IMG/VR virus record: IMGVR_UViG_3300046792_000213
Location: 1-64,000 of that record
DNA: 64,000 nucleotides
Source: a virus
Strand: one strand, 5' to 3'
Shown: positions 56,647-63,895 of the stretch, one piece after another
How positions within the stretch are numbered: position 1 is the first letter of the stretch
How the letters are laid out: every line of letters begins with the position of its first letter
The notes under the pieces: model-generated
Told to the model about the DNA's origin: nothing
The model's database searches: none
What the model saw: the letters and a program-made list of their open reading frames with translations, nothing else
Translations under genes and position numbers: made by a program

Positions 56647-56799
56647 TCAGGCGGCGGTTTCGTCGGCGGCGGGCTGGTCGTAGGCGGTGGGCGCCCGGCG
56701 CTTCACGTCGAGGCAGACCGGGCAGTCGTCTTCGCCCTCGATGGGGACTTGGAGGGCGGCTCGGATGCGGGCGGCAAGGGTGTCGTCGTCGTTGCTCAC
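56647..56799 (-). CDS. 50-aa protein with CxxC
   Basis: GTG start; DDTLAARIRAALQVPIEGED then CPVCLDVKRRAPTAYD. One Cys pair only. Supported by codon bias and clean ribosome site (AAGGAGC). Confidence 0.5.
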   Translation of the reverse strand: MSNDDDTLAARIRAALQVPIEGEDDCPVCLDVKRRAPTAYDQPAADETAA

Positions 56800-56814
56800 G
56801 GCGTGCTCCTTCGG

Positions 56815-57078
56815 TCAGGCGGCGAGTGCGGCGGCGAGCGCGGCCCGGTTGGCGGCGGCCCGGTGGGGGCTGATGGGCTGCCGGTCCGGCTTGTATTCGC
56901 CGACACGGCCAGTGGGGTGGGCTTCGGCGTAGAGCCGGCTGAGGGCATCGGCGGCGGGAAGCCGCAGCGCACGCCGGGTGTTGGCGACGGTGGACCGATC
57001 GCAACCGAGGCGTTTCGCGATGCTCGCGTTCGTGTGGCCGGCGCGGATCAGGTCGGCTATGTCGGCACGGATCTTCAC
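56815..57078 (-). CDS. Helix-turn-helix protein
   Basis: 87 aa, GTG. IADLIRAGHTNASIAKRLGC then DRSTVANTRRALRL is a clear helix-turn-helix; C-terminal Arg/Ala-rich tail. Early regulator. Overlaps the next gene by 4 bp. Confidence 0.65.
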   Translation of the reverse strand: MKIRADIADLIRAGHTNASIAKRLGCDRSTVANTRRALRLPAADALSRLYAEAHPTGRVGEYKPDRQPISPHRAAANRAALAAALAA

Positions 57079-57374
57079 GCTGCGGTCTCCTTCGCTTCGG
57101 TGAGGCGTTCGGGGTGGACGTGGCCGCCGTGGATTGCGTAGCCCGCGAGGTGGCAGGGCTGGCCGGGGGCGACCTGGCACGTAGGGCAGACGGCCGTGGC
57201 GCGCGCCCACGCTGTGATGCGGGACGGGTGCGGCTGGGGCATCAGGCGGCGCTTCGAGACGGTGGTGCAGGGGCGCCGCTCGCCGGCCCCGCAGTGAGGG
57301 CAGGCAACGGAACGGGCCGGGTGCTGCGGGGCGCGCAGCAGGTGGCGGATCGTGTCGGGCATTTCAGCGCCCAT
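57075..57374 (-). CDS. Double phage zinc-finger protein
   Basis: 99 aa. Two units CPHCGAGERRPC (HPSRITAWARA follows) and CPTCQVAPGQPC (HLAGYAIHGGHVHPER follows) match the DNA-binding phage zinc-finger domain (C-P-x-C-x-A...C...H-x-x-R). Both units have the distal His. Likely acts on DNA near the replication genes. Shares one base with the next gene. Confidence 0.7.
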   Translation of the reverse strand: MGAEMPDTIRHLLRAPQHPARSVACPHCGAGERRPCTTVSKRRLMPQPHPSRITAWARATAVCPTCQVAPGQPCHLAGYAIHGGHVHPERLTEAKETAA

Positions 57375-58015
57375 CAGGACTCCTCGGTGTCGTCGGCGGT
57401 GGCGGGCTTGGGTGGAAGGGCGGCGAGGGCGGCGGCGGATGCGGCTTTGCGGCGCGCTATCTCGTCGGCTTCGCCGGTGGGGGCAGCGCCGTTCGCGGTG
57501 TCGATGCGGGACGGGTGGAACAGTGCGAGGCGGCGTCCGCCGTAGGAGCGGCAGGCGTGCAGGGGTTTGGCGTGGCAGTGCGGGCAGGCCACCCCGAGGG
57601 GGCCGCGGACGTTGCCGTCCTTGTCGGGCACGTGCTGGCCGACTCCGGACAGGAGCGCTTTCATGTCGCGGGGCTTGAGTTCCAGGCCGTCGGCGGCGCG
57701 GGTCCGCTGGTTTCGGACTGCGGCGAGGTACGCCTGCACGTCGTCGGGGTCGGCGTCTGGGACGGCGGCGGGGAGGCCTGGGCCTTGGATGTCGCGGGCG
57801 TTGTCGCCGCGGCGCTGCCGAATAACGCCGATGATCTCGGCGGGGCTGACGAACGGCTGACGGCGTGCCATCTCGGCGGCGGCGGAGCGGCATTCGAGGA
57901 GGGTGTAGTCGCCGAGGACGTCGTGCCAGGCGTCGGGGGTGTACTCGTCGAACTTCTGCTGGGGGCACAGTGCCCGGACGTACCGGGCGAGCATCACGGT
58001 CTCGTCGGGGCTCAT
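57374..58015 (-). CDS. Helicase-loader-like protein with C-terminal zinc finger
   Basis: 213 aa. N-terminal part (MLARYVRALCPQQKFDEYTP, DAWHDVLGDYTLLECRSAAA, PAEIIGVIRQRRGDNARD) resembles the loader/inhibitor-like proteins located after initiators in actinophages; C-terminal CPHCHAKPLHACRSYGG with HPSRID is the same zinc unit as the neighbour. No ATPase motif. Overlaps the initiator gene by 4 bp. Confidence 0.65.
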   Translation of the reverse strand: MSPDETVMLARYVRALCPQQKFDEYTPDAWHDVLGDYTLLECRSAAAEMARRQPFVSPAEIIGVIRQRRGDNARDIQGPGLPAAVPDADPDDVQAYLAAVRNQRTRAADGLELKPRDMKALLSGVGQHVPDKDGNVRGPLGVACPHCHAKPLHACRSYGGRRLALFHPSRIDTANGAAPTGEADEIARRKAASAAALAALPPKPATADDTEES

Positions 58016-58992
58016 CCTGCGGTTCCTTCCTGCTGCATGCGGGCTTGGGCGCGCTGCATTGCGCGACCGAAGAGGTCGTCGGTCTCCTGCTGCTGGCGGT
58101 TGGTTGCCTGACGGAGCGGTACGACTTCGCCGTTGGAGTCGGCTGGGGTGTCGGCGAGGGATTCCCATCGGCCGATCCATGCGGTGACGCTGTCGGGTTC
58201 GCCTCGTCGCTCTGCGGCGAGGCTGGCGGAGCGGACCATGACGGGGATGCCGAGGCGGTCGACCTGGATGCGGATGCGCTCCCAGTCGGTGAACTTCTTG
58301 ATGTCCCATGCGACGGCGCCGAGGCCGGCTTCGGCGAGGGCGGTTCGGAGCGGCTGGAGTGCGTTGGGAACGCCGCCGGTTGCCGCCGGGTTGCTGCTGC
58401 TAGCAGCAGTTCTTCCGTAGGAAGAACTGGTAGGGGACGGGGCAGGGGACGGGGTGCCGTTATTAACGGCGTTACGAATCTCGCCGACCTGGGGTGATGC
58501 GTTTTTTGCGGGGGTGTCTTTTTTCGAGTTCGTGTCGTCTTCGTGTCGCGTTGCTGTCGCGTTCGTGTCGCTGGAGGGCTCCGAAGCGTGGTCCGTAACG
58601 CCGTTACGCATGGCGTCACGCACCGCCTTCTCCGCGGCAGCCTTCGCTTCCTTCTCGGCCTTCTTCCGGTCGCGCCACGCCTGCTGCCGGGCTGCGTTCG
58701 CCTCCCGTTCGGCCTGGACCTTGGCGCGGTCCGGGTTGTACTCCAGGAAGTCGTGGATGACCCAGCCGCCGGCGACCCGGTCCCACAGTTGCCTGTCTTC
58801 CAGTTCCTTGGCGGCCGTCTTGGCACCGCGGACGTGGGCGATGACGCGCAGCTCTGATTCGAGGATCTTGCCCTCGGTCAGATTCTCCGAGGCCCAGCAC
58901 AGCGCGGAGACGTGCAGCCGGAAGGCGCGGTCGGACAGCAGCGCCACCTTGCGGTGCGATGGAAAGCGGTCATCCAGGCGGACCCAGGGCAT
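58012..58992 (-). CDS. Phage replication initiator-like protein
   Basis: 326 aa. N-terminal winged-helix (MPWVRLDDRFPSHRKVALLS; ELRVIAHVRGAKTAAKELED; WVIHDFLEYNPDRAKVQAER) as in DnaD-like initiators, a basic Lys/Glu coil, a low-complexity linker (DTNATATRHEDDTNSKKDTP) and a C-terminal domain with WDIKKFTDWERIRIQVDRLG. Likely binds the origin and recruits host replication. Divergent from the regulator at 59195, with repeats between. Confidence 0.75.
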   Translation of the reverse strand: MPWVRLDDRFPSHRKVALLSDRAFRLHVSALCWASENLTEGKILESELRVIAHVRGAKTAAKELEDRQLWDRVAGGWVIHDFLEYNPDRAKVQAEREANAARQQAWRDRKKAEKEAKAAAEKAVRDAMRNGVTDHASEPSSDTNATATRHEDDTNSKKDTPAKNASPQVGEIRNAVNNGTPSPAPSPTSSSYGRTAASSSNPAATGGVPNALQPLRTALAEAGLGAVAWDIKKFTDWERIRIQVDRLGIPVMVRSASLAAERRGEPDSVTAWIGRWESLADTPADSNGEVVPLRQATNRQQQETDDLFGRAMQRAQARMQQEGTAG

Positions 58993-59123
58993 CGGTTTCT
59001 TCCTTCGGAGGTGCTGGTCAGTGGGTCTTGGGCATGCGGAACCAGGCCTCTCAGGGCGGCTTCACTGATTGCTGCTGCGCCGCCTTGGCGTGTCTCCAGA
59101 CTACCTCAAGGTGCCCGTGCACC

Positions 59124-59142
59124 CGAGGGGCTTTCGAGGGGC
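59124..59142. promoter_or_regulatory. Direct repeats CGAGGGGC in divergent promoter
   Basis: Two copies (59124-59131 and 59135-59142) 11 bp apart, flanked by palindromic GTGCAC at about 59118 and 59171. Tandem short repeats are typical operators for ribbon-helix-helix proteins such as the one encoded 53 bp downstream. Confidence 0.45.
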
Positions 59143-59194
59143 ACTTCGTAACGGCGGGGTGCCCAGCCGGTGCACGGTCAGCTACGCTGGCGGT

Positions 59195-59413
59195 ATGACG
59201 ACGAAGGGGACCCCTGGCCGTGTGATCCGCGTGGATGACGAGACCTGGGCGGCATACGGCGAGGCGTGCAAGGCCAAGGGGCTCGCGCGCGCTGCTGACC
59301 TGCGCGTCTACATCAACAAGGAGATCGCCGCGTACCGCCGTCGCACACGCGACGAGGCGGCGCACTGGAACGCCGGCGCAACCGAGCCGTATTCGCCGAC
59401 CTCCGACGACTGA
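59195..59413 (+). CDS. Ribbon-helix-helix-like regulator
   Basis: 72 aa from ATG 59195. GRVIRVDDETWAAYGEACKA then KGLARAADLRVYINKEIAAY matches a MetJ/Arc-type ribbon-helix-helix (strand, two helices). TACGCT ends 7 bp before ATG, so the transcript may be leaderless. The only plus-strand gene of the region, facing away from the replication genes: a candidate early repressor. A longer frame (59069) has no site. Confidence 0.65.
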   Translation: MTTKGTPGRVIRVDDETWAAYGEACKAKGLARAADLRVYINKEIAAYRRRTRDEAAHWNAGATEPYSPTSDD

Positions 59414-59438
59414 CACGTCCCCCTCCTTCCTTCCCCTG

Positions 59439-59459
59439 GCCCCGCTTCGGCGGGGCTTT
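59439..59459 (+). terminator. Terminator of the ribbon-helix-helix gene
   Basis: GCCCCG-CTTCGG-CGGGGC followed by TTTG, 26 bp after the stop. Standard intrinsic form. Confidence 0.75.
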
Positions 59460-59513
59460 GTGCTGTGCGGTGATCTTTGGTTCTGCGGTTGCGGCTTGGA
59501 ACCCTGTGCTGGC

Positions 59514-59583
59514 CCCCACTTCGCCCCGTTTGGTTTCCGCTGGTGGCGGGCTTGCGTGGTGCTGGAAGTGGGGTGAAGTGGGG
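59514..59583. repeat. Inverted/tandem GAAGTGGGG repeats in gene-free gap
   Basis: CCCCACTTCGCCCC (514-527) is nearly the reverse complement of GGGGTGAAGTGGGG (570-583), and GAAGTGGGG occurs in tandem at 565-573 and 575-583. The 226-bp gap between 59413 and 59640 has no gene. Iteron-like; could be an origin or operator close to the initiator gene. Confidence 0.5.
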
Positions 59584-59639
59584 TCGGCTGGGGCTTGACG
59601 CCAGCCCGGGCCGGGTGGTCAGCCCCGGGCCGGCGGGTG

Positions 59640-59951
59640 TCAGGTGGTGGTGGGCTGGCGTTCGGCGTCGATCCACGGCTGCGGGTCGAGGCCCAGGCCC
59701 TGAGCGGCCTCGCAGGGGTCTTCGGCGAGTTCGGGCATCTCGCCTTCGTCGGCGAGCATCTGCGCGAAGGCTTCGACGCCTTCGGGGTCGAGTTCGGCGA
59801 GGCGGACGAGGAGCTTGTGGGCGGCGTGCGCGGCGGCCGATCCGCTGGCGAGGGCCCACATGTCGCTGGGGTTGTCGGCTTTGCCGCAGCGGATGCCGAG
59901 GCGGATCGTGGTTTCGAGGGCGAAGCCGTGGAAGTCGTTGACGGCGCTCAT
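59640..59951 (-). CDS. Hypothetical protein
   Basis: 103 aa. FHGFALETTIRLGIRCGKAD then helical HAAHKLLVRLAELDPEGVEA and acidic end. Preceded by a hairpin. Not recognised. Confidence 0.6.
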   Translation of the reverse strand: MSAVNDFHGFALETTIRLGIRCGKADNPSDMWALASGSAAAHAAHKLLVRLAELDPEGVEAFAQMLADEGEMPELAEDPCEAAQGLGLDPQPWIDAERQPTTT

Positions 59952-59983
59952 GTCGTGTCCTTGTGTCGTGGGATGGTGGTTGC

Positions 59984-60014
59984 GGGGCGTGGCTACTACG
60001 GGTGGCCACGCCCC
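59984..60014 (-). terminator. Hairpin separating early genes
   Basis: GGGGCGTGGC and GCCACGCCCC flank an 11-base loop just after the ASCH gene. 10-bp perfect stem, no U-tract. Confidence 0.55.
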
Positions 60015-60020
60015 GTGGTC

Positions 60021-60434
60021 TCAGGTGGTGGTGACGGCGAGTTGCTGCTCGACGGCGGCGAGGACGTCGGCCGGCGGGGTCCAGAACTTCTGGAGCCCCT
60101 TGCAGGGCACCGGCTCGGGCAGGGCGATGACGTCGGCGAGGTCCCAGTGGTAGGCGAGGGGCAAGCCCCACAGTGCGCAGCACAGGGGTCCGGTGACGTT
60201 GGCCAGGTGGTGGCCGGTGATGGTGGCGGCGGCGAGGATTACGCCGCGCTGGTCGGGCCAGTCACCGCGGCAGAGGACGGCGCGCCGGTCGGCAGCCTTG
60301 CCAGCGTGGAGGAGGATCCGCTGCCCAATCAGGGCGACCGGGGGCCTCCAGGTGCGGTTCTCGGTGCGCTTCGGCTTGTCGCCGGGCTGCACGATCGCGT
60401 CGATCCACGGCTGCTGGATCGTCAGGGCCTTCAC
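60021..60434 (-). CDS. ASCH domain protein
   Basis: 137 aa, GTG. KALTIQQPWIDAIVQPGDKP, TENRTWRPPVALIGQRILLH and GVILAAATITGHHLANVTG match the ASCH/PUA-like fold. ASCH domains bind RNA or modified nucleotides; in this position (next to the clamp) a DNA- or RNA-related role is likely. Overlaps the clamp gene by 4 bp. Confidence 0.8.
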   Translation of the reverse strand: MKALTIQQPWIDAIVQPGDKPKRTENRTWRPPVALIGQRILLHAGKAADRRAVLCRGDWPDQRGVILAAATITGHHLANVTGPLCCALWGLPLAYHWDLADVIALPEPVPCKGLQKFWTPPADVLAAVEQQLAVTTT

Positions 60435-61462
60435 GCCGCGGCCTCCTTCTCGCCGGCGAGCTTCTTGAGGTGGGTCTCGTACTCGTCGGCCCACTGCTGC
60501 GGGTTGTGGCCGTGGCGCATGGCTTCGTCCCAGGCCCATTCGCCGATCTCGCCGGACTCCAGTTCCTCGTTGGTGCTGTCGAGGACGTTGCGCAGCAGGG
60601 TCGGGTCGGCCTTGGCGAGCGCTTCGGTGAGCCGGTAGGCGAGCCACGCTCGGCCGCCGGCGAGCGCGTAGGCGGCGAGGGCGGCGTGGTCGTTGGTGCT
60701 GGCCCTGAACAGGTCGCTGGTGGAGCGCAGTACCTGCTTGAGGAGGTCTTCGCGGTGCTGCCCGATGGCGTTGTCGCGCTCGTCGAGTTCGGTCGGCTCC
60801 CAGGTACTGAGGGTGTCGTCCATTTCGACCTTGTTGCCGTCGCCGAGGCTGTCGGCCCATTCGTCGTGGCGGCTGGCGGGGGATTCTTCGTCGGCGATGC
60901 GGCGGGGCATCTGGAGGCCGACGAAGTGGGGCGCGGTGATGAGCAGCGGCTTGTCGAACGCGGACTGCCAGGCGCAGACCTCGTGTCCGGCGGCTTCCCA
61001 GCGGGCGAGGAGCTTGGAGGTCAGACCGGTCCAGGGGGCTTCGCTCGGGGTGTTCTCCTTCGCGGTGCGGATGAGACCGCGCCAGTCGGGGAAGTCGCCG
61101 GCGTACACGGGGACGGTGAGGGTGCTGCACTGACCGGTGAGGGTGAGCGTGTTCCCGGTGGGGCTGAGGCTGGGGGTGAGGGTGATGGCTCGGTCGGCGT
61201 CCTGGGCGGTGAGCCAAGCGGTGACAGTGCCGAGCTGGTTGTCGAGGCTGGAGGCGTTGATGGTGAGCGCCCACGGGTCGCGGTTGTCGGTCTTGGTGCG
61301 GGCGACGGCGAGGGTGTAGCGGTCGGTGGCGGCGGCGTGGAGGTGGCGGCCGTCGTCGTCGAGGCGGACGCCCTGGATCGGGGCGTAGCCCATGTCGCGG
61401 CCGATGTGGGGGTCGACCTTCCGGAGGAGGCTGGAGAGCTGGTAGGCGGTCAGGGTGGTCAC
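60431..61462 (-). CDS. DnaN-like sliding-clamp homolog
   Basis: 343 aa, GTG. LSSLLRKVDPHIGRDMGYAP, then IQGVRLDDDGRHLHAAATDR (the classic A-T-D of clamp domain I) and TLTGQCSTLTVPVYAGDFPD. The C-terminal part is helical (LFRASTNDHAALAAYALAGG) and lacks the usual third domain order. A phage-coded clamp could divert host polymerase III. No polymerase is nearby. Coupled by 4 bp to the upstream gene. Confidence 0.7.
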   Translation of the reverse strand: MTTLTAYQLSSLLRKVDPHIGRDMGYAPIQGVRLDDDGRHLHAAATDRYTLAVARTKTDNRDPWALTINASSLDNQLGTVTAWLTAQDADRAITLTPSLSPTGNTLTLTGQCSTLTVPVYAGDFPDWRGLIRTAKENTPSEAPWTGLTSKLLARWEAAGHEVCAWQSAFDKPLLITAPHFVGLQMPRRIADEESPASRHDEWADSLGDGNKVEMDDTLSTWEPTELDERDNAIGQHREDLLKQVLRSTSDLFRASTNDHAALAAYALAGGRAWLAYRLTEALAKADPTLLRNVLDSTNEELESGEIGEWAWDEAMRHGHNPQQWADEYETHLKKLAGEKEAAA

Positions 61463-61650
61463 TGGATCTCCTTGATGATCGGTTCGGGTGCTTCGGGTCG
61501 GCTGGCGAGTGCGGCGGGCGTGTGCTGGACGCAGCGCCAGCCGGCGGCGTAGAGGCGGGCTTCGGCGCCGCAGACGGGGTGGCCTGTGTCGCAGTTGCCG
61601 GGGATGACTGGCGGCATGGCGGGGCGCACGGGCCGGGGCTCGGCGTTCAT
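61459..61650 (-). CDS. Small Cys-containing protein
   Basis: 63 aa. PGNCDTGHPVCGAEARLYAA with a second Cys (WRCVQHTP): possible zinc site. 4-bp overlaps at both ends. Confidence 0.55.
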   Translation of the reverse strand: MNAEPRPVRPAMPPVIPGNCDTGHPVCGAEARLYAAGWRCVQHTPAALASRPEAPEPIIKEIQ

Positions 61651-61901
61651 GTGGCGTCCCGGGCGGGTGCGGGTTCGACGCTGGCGGGGTTGATGTAGCC
61701 GTAGCGGATGCCGAGGGCGACGGCATGCGCCCGGTCGTTGGCGCCGATGGCCCTGTAGATGACCTGCAGGTGGCAGTTGATGGCGTTGCCGGTGTGGCCA
61801 TACCGGGCGCCGATCTGGGCGTTGGTGTGGCCGTTCGCGGCGAGGTTGAGGATCTTGATCCGCCACTCGGTCATGGCGTGGCTGAGGGTGGGGGCGCTCA
61901 T
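61647..61901 (-). CDS. LuxR-type helix-turn-helix protein
   Basis: 84 aa. RIKILNLAANGHTNAQIGAR then YGHTGNAINCHLQVIYRAIG is a GerE/LuxR DNA-binding domain without receiver. Likely an early transcription regulator. Confidence 0.7.
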   Translation of the reverse strand: MSAPTLSHAMTEWRIKILNLAANGHTNAQIGARYGHTGNAINCHLQVIYRAIGANDRAHAVALGIRYGYINPASVEPAPARDAT

Positions 61902-62704
61902 GCTGCGGCCTCCGCTTTCCTTGTGGCGGCGGCACGGAATTTGTTGATGCGCTCCGCGACGTCCTTCACCGGCAGTCCGACCTGATTGGCGATGGTGTGG
62001 GCTGACAGGCCGAATCCGGCGAGGTGCGCGATCTCTTTGCTGCGGAGTTCGTCGCGCTTGGGGCTGGGCGGCTGGTACCCGAGGCCGTCGGTGTCTGGCT
62101 GGGCGTCGGGGTCGTCGATGTTGTCCCAGGCGAGGGGGCCGTACCAGCCGCGGGCGATGGCCATGCCGCGGGCGGTCGGCGAGTCCCCGGCCTTGGTGAT
62201 CCACTGCGGGTACAGTGCTGCGACTTTCCGGGCAACGTCCTTGGCGACTTTCTGTCGCTGGCCTGCGGCGATGGGCCGGATGGCGGCGCGTGAAATGCCG
62301 ATGGCGTCGGCGATGGCGTACTGGGGGTGGCCGATGACGTTGAGGGCGCGGATGCGTCGGATCGTGCCTGTGGGGTCAGTCCAGTAGCCGTGGTGTTCGG
62401 TGTCGTCGGTGGGTTGGAAGGCGAGGATGGCCTCTGCGGTCTCGCGGAAGGCTTCGGTGTGGGTGCCGCTGGCAAGGCGGCCGATGGTGTAGGTGGAGAC
62501 GCCGGTGGCGGCTGCGAGGCTGGTCTGTGTCCAGTCGGCGGCGAGCAGTTCGCGGATGCGAGCGGCGGCGGGTGCGCCGTCGATGCGGCGTCGCCCTTCG
62601 TGGTGGCGGCGGAGGTCGTATTCCTTGCAGTAGCGGAGGTGCTTGTCGCGGCAGGCGGGGTGGTCGCAGCCGCGGAGGTAGCAGGCACGGGACGGGGCGC
62701 TCAT
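61898..62704 (-). CDS. DNA-binding protein with repeated helix-turn-helix motifs
   Basis: 268 aa. Starts with a Cys/His zinc motif (CYLRGCDHPACRDKHLRYCK), then a Cro-type helix-turn-helix (TQTSLAAATGVSTYTIGRLA), a second (ALNVIGHPQYAIADAIGISR) and a third near the end (IAHLAGFGLSAHTIANQVGL). Several DNA-binding modules in one protein recall WhiA-like or phage late activators. Overlaps its neighbours by 4 bp. Confidence 0.7.
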   Translation of the reverse strand: MSAPSRACYLRGCDHPACRDKHLRYCKEYDLRRHHEGRRRIDGAPAAARIRELLAADWTQTSLAAATGVSTYTIGRLASGTHTEAFRETAEAILAFQPTDDTEHHGYWTDPTGTIRRIRALNVIGHPQYAIADAIGISRAAIRPIAAGQRQKVAKDVARKVAALYPQWITKAGDSPTARGMAIARGWYGPLAWDNIDDPDAQPDTDGLGYQPPSPKRDELRSKEIAHLAGFGLSAHTIANQVGLPVKDVAERINKFRAAATRKAEAAA

Positions 62705-63030
62705 GCTGCGGCCTCCGCTCGCTGGTCGGCAGGGATGCCGATCCACTGGTGGACGAGGGAGCTGTGGACGCCGGGCCGGCTGCTCTTGCCGGTCTCGCAG
62801 TAGGCCTCGATGAGGCCGTCCTTCTTCAGCAGGCCGGGGAGAAGGCCCCACTGGGATTGCGACTTGGGAGGATCGGGAAGCCCGGCCTTCGTGGCTATCT
62901 GGCTGATGGTGAATGGCTGGCCGGTGTTGGCGGCGGCGACGTAGGCGGGCCACACGGCTTTGACCCATTCCTCGTAGTCGTCCACGCGGCCGGGGAGGGT
63001 GGGCATGCCGGGCAGCGGCGTGGCGGTCAT
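62701..63030 (-). CDS. Small winged-helix-like protein
   Basis: 109 aa. WPAYVAAANTGQPFTISQIA then TKAGLPDPPKSQSQWGLLPG LLKK is a helix-turn-helix-wing order. Role unknown, early operon. Confidence 0.6.
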   Translation of the reverse strand: MTATPLPGMPTLPGRVDDYEEWVKAVWPAYVAAANTGQPFTISQIATKAGLPDPPKSQSQWGLLPGLLKKDGLIEAYCETGKSSRPGVHSSLVHQWIGIPADQRAEAAA

Positions 63031-63287
63031 GACGCGGCTCCGTTCTTGCGGCGGGCGTTGCGGCGTTTCATCGCGCGGCGCTCGTCCTCGCTGAGGCCAC
63101 CCCAGACACCGGCGTCCTGTCCGGTGTTGAGGGCCCACTGGAGGCAAAAGACCCTGACCGAACACATCCGGCACTCCCTCTTCGCTTCTTCGACCTGGAG
63201 GAGTGCCGGGCCGGTCTCGCCAACGGGGAACCAAAGGTCAGGCGTTTCGCTGTCCCTGCATCGCGCCTGCATGCGCCAGTCGCTCAT
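63027..63287 (-). CDS. whiB-like: WhiB-like iron-sulfur regulator
   Basis: 86 aa. Four Cys (C10, C39, C42, C48) for a 4Fe-4S cluster, the GVWGG turn (60-64) and the basic RRAMKRRNARRKNG tail. Phage WhiB proteins (for example mycobacteriophage TM4 WhiBTM4) repress host whiB2 and cause exclusion. Located at the start of the early operon, so it could reprogram host development. Overlaps the HNH gene by 4 bp. Confidence 0.93.
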   Translation of the reverse strand: MSDWRMQARCRDSETPDLWFPVGETGPALLQVEEAKRECRMCSVRVFCLQWALNTGQDAGVWGGLSEDERRAMKRRNARRKNGAAS

Positions 63288-63895
63288 GCCGCCATCCCCT
63301 TCACTCGCCGGGCTTCCTTGGAGTCCAGGTGGTTGCAAATGCGCGATATGGCGGAGGAGTCGATGCCGTACCAAGCGCCGAGTTCCGTCTGCGGGACGCC
63401 CAGTGCGTAGAGGGCGCGGACGTCCTCGCGCTCCTCTTCGGTGAGTTTCACCGGCTTCGGCACGTCGTCGGCGCCGACGAGGCCCTTGTCGATGGCCCTC
63501 TGCACCGCCTGGTGCGCGCTCTCCCGGCCGCTGTACTTCAAGGTCTCCGCGATCTCGGCATACGACAGTCCGGACGAGCGGAGGATCGCCGCTGCCTTGT
63601 GGCGGTCGTCCTTGCCGAGTCGCCGCCACGTGCGCGCGGCATGCTCAACATTGGTCACTGCGTCCAGGTGGTCCGGGTTGATGCAGATGGTGTTCTGGCA
63701 GGTGTGGTCGATCTCGTGGTTCAGGGGGATCGGGCCCTTGTGGTACTCGAAAGAGGCGCGGTGGGCCCATAGGGTGCGCTGCCCCCTGGGCCGAGAGTCG
63801 TCGTAGACGCGCCCGTATCCGTTGCTGTCGGCGTAGCCCTGCCACTCCCAGCAGGAAGTGACCGGGTCCACGACATAGCGGCTCAGGTCGGTCAT
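63284..63895 (-). CDS. HNH endonuclease with helix-turn-helix tail
   Basis: 203 aa. HNH_3-type core: CWEWQGYADSNGYGRVYDD, LWAHRASFEYHKGPIPLNHE, IDHTCQNTICINPDHLDAVT. It is followed by two helix-turn-helix units (SGLSYAEIAETLKYSGRESA; LYALGVPQTELGAWYGIDSS then AISRICNHL). This is the domain order of homing endonucleases in phages. Placed first before whiB; may be a mobile nuclease gene inserted in the early operon. Confidence 0.85.
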   Translation of the reverse strand: MTDLSRYVVDPVTSCWEWQGYADSNGYGRVYDDSRPRGQRTLWAHRASFEYHKGPIPLNHEIDHTCQNTICINPDHLDAVTNVEHAARTWRRLGKDDRHKAAAILRSSGLSYAEIAETLKYSGRESAHQAVQRAIDKGLVGADDVPKPVKLTEEEREDVRALYALGVPQTELGAWYGIDSSAISRICNHLDSKEARRVKGMAA

